Assembly (NCBI GenBank): GCA_003978875.1
Contig: QNXQ01000156.1
Span: 1 to 7,240, forward strand
DNA from: Aquifex sp.
GTDB taxonomy: Bacteria > Aquificota > Aquificia > Aquificales > Aquificaceae
Length of the DNA: 7,240 nucleotides
Direction: 5' to 3'
Within the stretch, counting starts at the first letter, position 1, and every line of letters begins with the position of its first letter. The translations under genes were made by a program, and so were the position numbers. This document shows positions 5,592-7,240 of the stretch, in pieces. A model generated the notes under the pieces. It did no database searches and was not told where the DNA came from. It saw only the letters and a list, made by a program, of their open reading frames with translations.

Positions 5592-7097
5592 TTAATTTAA
5601 CTTTTTCTCAAGCTTACTAAAAGCCTGAGGGATAAATTCTATAACATCTGTAGCTTTTATACTTTCCCTGTGATAAGCTTTTTCAGCTTCCTTTCCGGAC
5701 AATCCATGTATATAAACTCCCAGTTTGAGAGCGTCTTCTATCTCCATTTTTGCCATTAAAGCTGATAGTATCCCGGCTAATACGTCTCCTGTGCCACCCT
5801 TCGCAAGTGCCGGAGTTCCTTCGGTAAATACGTATGCTTCTCCTTCAGGTGTAGAAATAACTGTTCTCGCTCCTTTTAGAACCAGGTAGCAATTGTATTT
5901 TTGGGAAAATTCTTGAGAGAGTTCTATTTGGTTGTAAATGATAGTTTTAGTATCGTATCCTGTAAGGCGTGAGAATTCTCCTATGTGGGGAGTAAGCACT
6001 GCGGGAATTTTTCTGTTTTTCAAAGGAGATAGGTCTCCATAATCTGCAAGATTGTTTATTCCATCCGCATCCAGGAGAATAGGTTTTTCCCACTTTTCGA
6101 GTATATCGATGACTATATCCTGTCCTTCTTCATAACGTTCCATTCCCATACCCAGAGCAAGAACATCATGTTTCTCCTGTAGTTCAACAATCTGTTTTAC
6201 CGAAAAAATGGAAAGTCTATCTAAGCCTTTTAATGGAATTGTCATTTCTTCTATCAGAAGTGTTTCCAGTATATCGTCTAGATTTTCCGGAATACCTACA
6301 CTTACTAAACCTGCGCCCGTTCTTGTAGCGGCTTTTGCACTCATAGCTACTGCACCGGTTTTCCCCCTACTTCCTCCGACTATCAATATATGTCCTTCCT
6401 TTGTTTTATAGGTGTCTTCTTCTCTTCTATAAAGTTTTAAATGCTTCAAAGTAAGAATTTCTCTCTTTACATCTGAGGCCAAAGAACTGGGTATTGATAT
6501 ATCAGCAACTACAACCTTTCCGCATTGTTTTGCCGCAGGAAAAAGTACATGACATATTTTAGGAAACTGGAAAGTTACCGTAACCTTAGCCTTTATGGAA
6601 GGAGAAAAAACTTCGCCTGTGTCTGCGGAAAGACCGGAAGGAATATCTACGGAAATAACGTCCACTTCAGACGCATTAATCTCGTCAATAATATTTCCTA
6701 TTTCCCCCTTCACTGGTGGTTGGAAACCTGTACCGAATATAGCGTCCACTATCAAATCGTAATTTTTAAAATCGGGCTTTGAACTTAAGGGTTTTAATCC
6801 CAGATTCTCCAAAATTTTTAACTGGATTTTTGCATCCCCTCTTACTTCGCCAGAAGCTAAATAAATATCTACACGATAGTTATTCAAAAAAAGATGTCTT
6901 GCCACTGCAAGTCCATCTCCTCCATTGTTTCCCTTTCCTGCAACTATCAGGATATTCTTTGCTTGTGGAAAATTCTTCTTAATTTCTTCGAAAACACACC
7001 TGCTTGCGTTTTCCATTAAGACTAGCGAAGGAATGCCTATGTTTTCAATGGTGATTTTATCAAAAAGAGACATCTCATTAGCTTTTAGTATTTTCAT
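5592..7097 (-). CDS. nnrD: Bifunctional NAD(P)HX epimerase / ADP- or ATP-dependent NAD(P)HX dehydratase
   Basis: This repair enzyme restores NADH and NADPH from their hydrated, dead-end forms (NADHX, NADPHX), which arise by heat, acid or side reactions. The 501 residues match the usual two-domain fusion. The N-terminal epimerase domain (about 1-215) shows AGKGNNGGDG at 53-62, DAIFGTG at 118-124 and SVDIPSG at 149-155, with Asp151 the probable catalytic residue. The C-terminal ribokinase-like dehydratase (about 230-495) shows GHILIVGGSRGKTGA at 235-249, DADGINNL at 343-350, LTPHIGEF at 368-375 and KGGTGDVLAG at 433-442 with Asp438 catalytic. The nucleotide-loop motif usually written GPGLG reads GMGME (316-320). 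The ATG fits the family start, but no Shine-Dalgarno sequence precedes it. It lies 22 nt after tRNA-His and 8 nt before tRNA-Ser. Confidence 0.95.
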   Translation of the reverse strand: MKILKANEMSLFDKITIENIGIPSLVLMENASRCVFEEIKKNFPQAKNILIVAGKGNNGGDGLAVARHLFLNNYRVDIYLASGEVRGDAKIQLKILENLGLKPLSSKPDFKNYDLIVDAIFGTGFQPPVKGEIGNIIDEINASEVDVISVDIPSGLSADTGEVFSPSIKAKVTVTFQFPKICHVLFPAAKQCGKVVVADISIPSSLASDVKREILTLKHLKLYRREEDTYKTKEGHILIVGGSRGKTGAVAMSAKAATRTGAGLVSVGIPENLDDILETLLIEEMTIPLKGLDRLSIFSVKQIVELQEKHDVLALGMGMERYEEGQDIVIDILEKWEKPILLDADGINNLADYGDLSPLKNRKIPAVLTPHIGEFSRLTGYDTKTIIYNQIELSQEFSQKYNCYLVLKGARTVISTPEGEAYVFTEGTPALAKGGTGDVLAGILSALMAKMEIEDALKLGVYIHGLSGKEAEKAYHRESIKATDVIEFIPQAFSKLEKKLN

Positions 7098-7119
7098 AGG
7101 GATTATTTTAAGATGGGAG

Positions 7120-7196
7120 TGGGGAGGGTGACGGGACTCGAACCCGCGACACGGGGATCCACAGTCCCCCGCTCTACCAACTGAGCTACACCCTCC
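7120..7196 (-). tRNA. trnH: tRNA-His, anticodon GUG
   Basis: A complete class I tRNA. GAGGGTG pairs with CACCCTC, and the extra 5' G (position -1, at 7196) faces discriminator C73, the identity element of histidine tRNAs, here encoded in the DNA. CCA is encoded (7122-7120). The anticodon stem GGGGA/TCCCC holds the loop CTGTGGA, anticodon GUG. The D arm (GCTC/GAGC) and the T arm (CGCGGG TTCGAGT CCCG) are normal. nnrD starts 22 nt beyond the CCA on the same strand, so the two are probably cotranscribed. Confidence 0.97.
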
Positions 7197-7208
7197 TCAG
7201 AAAATTAA

Positions 7209-7236
7209 ATTATATCTCTACTGAACCACTTTTCAA
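7209..7236 (-). promoter_or_regulatory. Predicted strong sigma70-type promoter for tRNA-His, nnrD and tRNA-Ser
   Basis: On the minus strand TTGAAA (7231-7236, five of six matches) is followed by a 16-bp spacer and a perfect TATAAT (7209-7214). The expected start is about 5-7 nt before the G-1 of tRNA-His. No other good promoter is seen between here and tRNA-Ser, which suggests one unit for all three genes. Confidence 0.75.
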
Positions 7237-7240
7237 TAAC

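Noticed and set aside
6779..7131. Two overlapping plus-strand frames of 67 and 68 codons opposite the start of nnrD
   Set aside because: Both are antisense to the well-conserved epimerase domain, show no recognisable motif and have no upstream signals.

Overview
The window looks like chromosome from a hyperthermophilic bacterium of the Aquificales, most likely Aquifex aeolicus or a close relative. I base this on recalled protein resemblance and on composition: proteins rich in Glu, Lys, Ile and Val, AT-rich spacers, purine-rich coding strands and very GC-rich tRNA stems. No database search was possible. No mobile element, CRISPR array or foreign-looking island is visible. The DNA is densely packed, and no gene-free stretch is longer than about 80 bases.

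Right to left on the minus strand, a first unit begins at 4299-4321 with a promoter, then tRNA-Leu(UAG), trigger factor (tig), clpP, clpX and a MEMO-family gene that runs off the left edge. Spacing is tight: 19 nt from tRNA-Leu to tig, a 23-bp tig/clpP overlap, 19 nt from clpP to clpX, and an ATGA overlap from clpX to the MEMO gene. This joins a nascent-chain chaperone and the ClpXP protease, the classic tig-clpP-clpX order, to an unexpected MEMO partner in the place where lon often lies.

A single plus-strand gene, a class I/II PLP aminotransferase, lies between. Its predicted promoter is back to back with the tRNA-Leu promoter and may share the same -35 hexamer. It ends one base from the 3' end of tRNA-Ser, which is on the opposite strand.

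A second minus-strand unit starts with a strong promoter near the right edge: tRNA-His(GUG), then nnrD (bifunctional NAD(P)HX epimerase/dehydratase), then tRNA-Ser(CGA). Both units are therefore mixed tRNA-mRNA transcripts. The points most worth a second look are the MEMO protein (winged-helix, RRE-like N-terminus and an Asp where the family's active-site Cys is expected), the degraded prolyl isomerase pocket of trigger factor, and the shared divergent promoter.
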